From positions 1-9,628 of the forward strand of contig JAHWKQ010000069.1 in the NCBI GenBank assembly GCA_019347785.1: 9,628 bases of DNA. The letters are read 5' to 3'. The position numbers and the translations under genes are program-made. The DNA comes from Actinomycetota bacterium. Its GTDB lineage: Bacteria > Actinomycetota > Nitriliruptoria > Euzebyales > Egibacteraceae. The notes under the pieces are model-generated. The model was not told the DNA's origin and ran no database searches. It saw only the letters and a program-made list of their open reading frames with translations. Below, piece after piece: positions 6,871-9,628 of the stretch; within the stretch, counting starts at the first letter, position 1, and every line of letters begins with the position of its first letter.

Positions 6871-8068
6871 GACGGTCGCGGCCCCGACCCCGATGACCTC
6901 GTCCCCGGGCGCGGGGGTCCTGCCGGGTCCGCCCGGCGAGAGCATGCTCGTGGAGGTCCGCAGCGACCACGAGCTGCAGACCCAGGACATGAACCTCAAC
7001 ATCGGTCCCCAGCATCCGGCCACGCACGGCGTGCTGCGGGTGGTCATCGACCTCGACGGCGAGCGGGTCCACCGCGCCCAGCCGGTCATCGGCTACATGC
7101 ACCGGGGCTTCGAGAAGCTCGCCGAGGCCCGCGACTACCGCCAGATCATGGCGCTGGTGAACCGCCACGACTGGTTGTCGGCCTTCTGCAACGAGGTGGG
7201 CGTCGCGCTCGCCGTGGAGCGGATGCTGGAGCTGGAGGTGCCCGAGCGCGCGCAGTGGATCCGCGTGCTGATGTCGGAGTGGAACCGGATCCTCAACCAC
7301 CTGATGTTCGTCGGCTCGTTCGGGCTGGAGCTGGGAGCCATCACCCCGGTGTTCTTCGCCTTCCGGGAGCGCGAGGACATCCAGCACCTGATGGAGTCGG
7401 CCACGGGCGGGCGCCTGCACTTCACCTTCGCGCGGGTGGGCGGGCTCAAGGACGACCTGCCGCGGGGCTTCCTCGCCGCCGGCGCGCAGCTGACCAGGAC
7501 GGTGCGGGTGCGCGTCGGCGAGTACCGGGAGCTGCTGTAGGGCAACGAGATCTTCGTCGCCCGCACCCGCGGGGTCGGCGTCCTATCGCCGGACGTGGCG
7601 CTGGACTTCGGCGTCTCCGGTCCCACCCTGCAGGCCACCGGCGTGGCCGAGGACGCCCGCGTCACCGAGCCCTACGACAAGTACGGCGAGCTCGACGTCC
7701 GCGTCCCCGTCGGCGCCCACGGCGACAGCTACGACCGGTTCATGGTCCTGCTGGACCGCATCGAGGCCAGCTGCGACATCATCGACGAGGTCACCGACCG
7801 GCTGCCGGCGGGCCCGGTCAACGTCAAGCTGCCCAAGGTCGTGAAGGCCCCCGAGGGCGCCATCTACGTGCGCACGGAGAACCCGCTGGGCCAGGGCGGC
7901 TACTACCTGGTCAGCGACGGCAAGAAGAACCCGTGGCGGCTGAAGATGCGCACGCCGTCGTTCAGCAACATCCAGATGATCCCCCACCTGCTGGAGGGGG
8001 CGCTGCTGAGCGACATGATCGCCATCCTGGGCAGCGTCTTCTTCGTCGTCGGCGACATCGACCGCTGA
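6863..8068 (+). pseudogene. nuoD: NADH-quinone oxidoreductase subunit D, interrupted by an in-frame TAG
   Basis: NuoD is the 49-kDa-type subunit that forms the quinone headgroup site with NuoB. The GTG at 6863 has AGGAGG (6851-6856) 6 bp before it. The frame runs to the TGA at 8066-8068 and would encode 401 residues, but codon 226 (7538-7540) is TAG. Family sequence continues unbroken on both sides: GPQHPATHGVLR, IGYMHRGFEKL, MSEWNRILNHLM and VGGLKDDLP before it; GNEIF, ARTRGVGVLS, ENPLGQGGYYLVSDG and VVGDIDR after it. Without readthrough the product is 225 residues; restart at GTG 7595 could give a separate 157-residue piece. Other differences: His55 is conserved, but the quinone-site Tyr is Trp104 and its partner Asp is Glu156, and the MEALIHHFK-type helix is missing around residues 316-335. 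A sequencing error, a true nonsense mutation or recoding are all possible. Confidence 0.88.
7538..7540 (+). other. Premature TAG codon inside nuoD
   Basis: The codon sits in the context GAG CTG CTG TAG GGC AAC GAG, at a point where related proteins read LL-x-GNEIF with x variable. A single base change from CAG, GAG or AAG would explain it. No frame shift is needed, because the same frame carries recognisable NuoD sequence on both sides. TAG also ends nuoL, nuoN and nuoB in this window, so it is a normal stop in this organism. Confidence 0.95.
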
Positions 8069-9099
8069 TGGAGTCGGTCCTCGCCCTCGACAACGTCTGG
8101 CTGGCCCTGCTGCTCAAGGTCGTCCTGCTGCTGGGCTTCTTCCTCACGGCGCCGCTGGTGGTCGGCTACATCGAGCACAAGGGGCTCGCGCACATGCAGT
8201 CCAGGCTCGGGCCGATGGAGGCCGGGCGCTTCCACGGCATCGGCCAGCTGCCCGCCGACGGCGTGAAGTTCCTCCAGAAGGAGGACATCATCCCGGCCGC
8301 CGCCGACCGCTGGGTGTTCTCGCTCGCGCCCGGGGTGGCGCTGGTGCCGGCCCTCGTGGTCCTGGCGGTCGTGCCGCTGGGGCCGGGGCTGTGGGCCGAG
8401 GACCTCGACGCCGGCATCTTCTTCGCGCTGGCCGTGAGCTCGGTGGGGGTGCTCGGCGTGCTGATGGCGGCCTGGGCCAGCGCGAACAAGTACTCGCTGA
8501 TGGGCGGCATCCGCGCCGCCGCCCAGCTCATCGCCTACGAGCTGCCGCTCGTGCTGGGCGCCGCCGGGGTGGTGCTGCAGGCCCAGACGCTGTCGCTGGT
8601 CGGGATCGTCGAGGCGCAGCACTCGTTCACGCTGCTGGGCGCGGTGCCGGTGCCCTACGCGGTCCCCCAGGCGGTCGGCCTGGCCCTGTTCTTCGTGGCG
8701 GCGCTGGCCGAGCTGTCGCGGCCGCCGTTCGACATGCCGATCGCCGACTCGGAGATCATCTTCGGGCACATGACCGAGTACACCGGCCTGCGCTACGCCT
8801 TCTTCATGCTCGCCGAGTACGCCGGCATGGTGGTGCTCTCGGCGCTGGCCACCGTGCTGTTCCTGGGTGGCTGGTACGTCTGGCCGGGGGTGCCGCTGCC
8901 CGCGGGGCCGCTGGGCGTCCTGCTCGGCTTCGGGGTGTCGTTCGGCAAGATCGTCACGCTGACGTTCGTGATGATCTGGTTCCGGGCCACCTTCCCGCGG
9001 CTGCGCGAGGACCAGCTGCAGCGGATGTCGTGGCTGTTCCTGATCCCCCTGGCGCTGCTGAACATCGTCGGCGTGGCCGTCGCCAAGGTGTACGGATGA
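8068..9099 (+). CDS. nuoH: NADH-quinone oxidoreductase subunit H
   Basis: NuoH is the membrane subunit that forms most of the quinone-access chamber and links quinone reduction to proton pumping. The 343-residue product has about eight membrane helices and family motifs: SRLGPMEAGRFHGIGQLPAD with KFLQKEDIIP after it, then AELSRPPFDMPIADSEIIFG, then HMTEYTGLRYAFFMLAEYAG. In the loop after PFD (Asp222), Glu229 and Glu237 are kept, but the Glu found three residues after that Asp in most NuoH is Ile225, and the next acidic site is Asp227. The ATG overlaps the nuoD stop by one base (TGATG), so its translation is probably coupled to nuoD and could suffer from the nuoD stop. It overlaps nuoI by 4 bp. 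Confidence 0.96.
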   Translation: MESVLALDNVWLALLLKVVLLLGFFLTAPLVVGYIEHKGLAHMQSRLGPMEAGRFHGIGQLPADGVKFLQKEDIIPAAADRWVFSLAPGVALVPALVVLAVVPLGPGLWAEDLDAGIFFALAVSSVGVLGVLMAAWASANKYSLMGGIRAAAQLIAYELPLVLGAAGVVLQAQTLSLVGIVEAQHSFTLLGAVPVPYAVPQAVGLALFFVAALAELSRPPFDMPIADSEIIFGHMTEYTGLRYAFFMLAEYAGMVVLSALATVLFLGGWYVWPGVPLPAGPLGVLLGFGVSFGKIVTLTFVMIWFRATFPRLREDQLQRMSWLFLIPLALLNIVGVAVAKVYG

Positions 9100-9628
9100 C
9101 CGGCATGCCCAAGATCGGCCTGCTCAAGGGGCTGGGCGTCACGCTCAAGACGATGCTCAGGCCCGCCACGACGGCGCAGTACCCGCACGTCAAGCCCGAC
9201 CTGCCGCCGCGCACGCGCGGCGTCATCGCGCTGATGGAGGAGAACTGCACCGTCTGCATGCTGTGCTCGCGCGAGTGCCCCGACTGGTGCATCTACATCG
9301 ACAGCCACAAGGACGTGGTGCCGCCCAGGGAGGAGGGCGCCAGGGCGCGCACGCGCAACGTGCTCGACCGGTTCGCCATCGACTTCGCCCTGTGCATGTA
9401 CTGCGGCATCTGCATCGAGGTCTGCCCCTTCGACGCGCTGTTCTGGAGCCCGGAGTTCGAGTACTCCACGTACTCCATCGCCGAGCTCATCCACGAGAAG
9501 GAGCAGCTGCGCGACTGGATGGACACGGTGCCGCCCCCACCGCCGCTGGAGGCAGGCGCGGAAGCCCCGGCCGAGGTCGCATCGGCGATCGAGAAGGTCG
9601 AGAAGCAGCGTCAGGCGCAGCTCGAAGC
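9096..9628 (+). CDS. nuoI: NADH-quinone oxidoreductase subunit I, 3' end outside the window
   Basis: NuoI is the ferredoxin-like peripheral subunit that holds two 4Fe-4S clusters (N6a and N6b) and passes electrons to N2 in NuoB. The visible 177 codons have no stop. Two motifs supply all eight ligands: Cys51, 54, 57 and 61 (CTVCMLCSRECP) and Cys100, 103, 106 and 110 (CMYCGICIEVCP). The order implies the usual cross-ligation, in which the fourth Cys of one motif binds the cluster of the other. An additional Cys65 lies in PDWCIYI. After residue 145 comes a proline run (TVPPPPPLE) and an acidic, probably helical tail that runs off the window. The ATG overlaps the nuoH stop (ATGA), with AAGGTG 6 bp upstream; an in-frame ATG at 9105 is an alternative. 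Confidence 0.95.
   Translation, partial: MTGMPKIGLLKGLGVTLKTMLRPATTAQYPHVKPDLPPRTRGVIALMEENCTVCMLCSRECPDWCIYIDSHKDVVPPREEGARARTRNVLDRFAIDFALCMYCGICIEVCPFDALFWSPEFEYSTYSIAELIHEKEQLRDWMDTVPPPPPLEAGAEAPAEVASAIEKVEKQRQAQLE

Noticed and set aside
6288..6896. A second open frame inside the nuoC tail on the same strand
   Set aside because: Its product is almost entirely Arg, Gly and Ala with no motif and no good ribosome site. It is a composition shadow; the nuoC frame carries the normal domain and leads into the nuoD start.
7538..7540. Genome-wide reassignment of TAG to an amino acid
   Set aside because: TAG ends nuoL, nuoN and nuoB at the expected C-termini, each with the next gene starting 2 bp later. 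No readthrough context is visible around the nuoD TAG.

Overview
The window is very GC-rich bacterial DNA (by eye well over 70%) and holds part of the gene set for respiratory complex I (NADH-quinone oxidoreductase type I, nuo). All genes lie on the + strand. Base composition, GTG starts, a TACACT-type -10 box and the sequence style of NuoB, NuoD, NuoH and NuoI point to an actinobacterium. From memory the A-B-D-H-I proteins resemble the second, partial nuo set of Streptomyces. I cannot place the lineage more finely; a deep-branching high-GC actinobacterial group is possible.

Region 1 (1-4763) is one tightly packed block: the 3' end of nuoL, then nuoM, nuoN and a long-chain polyprenyl diphosphate synthase gene. 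Spacings are 2 bp, a 4-bp overlap and 2 bp. The first three encode the antiporter-like, proton-pumping membrane subunits. The fourth probably makes the side chain of menaquinone, the quinone that complex I reduces.

Region 2 (4764-4877) is the only real intergenic gap. It holds a plausible promoter, a short perfect inverted repeat and a good ribosome binding site, so a new transcription unit probably starts here.

Region 3 (4878-9628) is a second packed block: nuoA, nuoB, nuoC, nuoD, nuoH and the 5' part of nuoI, each overlapping or within 2 bp of the next. nuoE, nuoF and nuoG, which usually sit between nuoD and nuoH and encode the NADH-oxidising module, are absent there. With L-M-N lying upstream of A, this suggests either the junction of two nuo clusters or one rearranged complex whose electron-input module is encoded elsewhere or is missing.

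The main oddities are in nuoD. An in-frame TAG interrupts an otherwise well-conserved reading frame. The predicted protein has Trp and Glu in place of the nearly universal quinone-site Tyr and Asp, and lacks a helical segment near its C-terminal third. NuoH has Ile at a normally conserved Glu of its quinone-cavity loop. NuoC carries a charged, disordered-looking tail of about 170 residues. I saw no RNA genes, mobile elements, CRISPR arrays or prophage genes, and nothing that looks like an unrelated new system.
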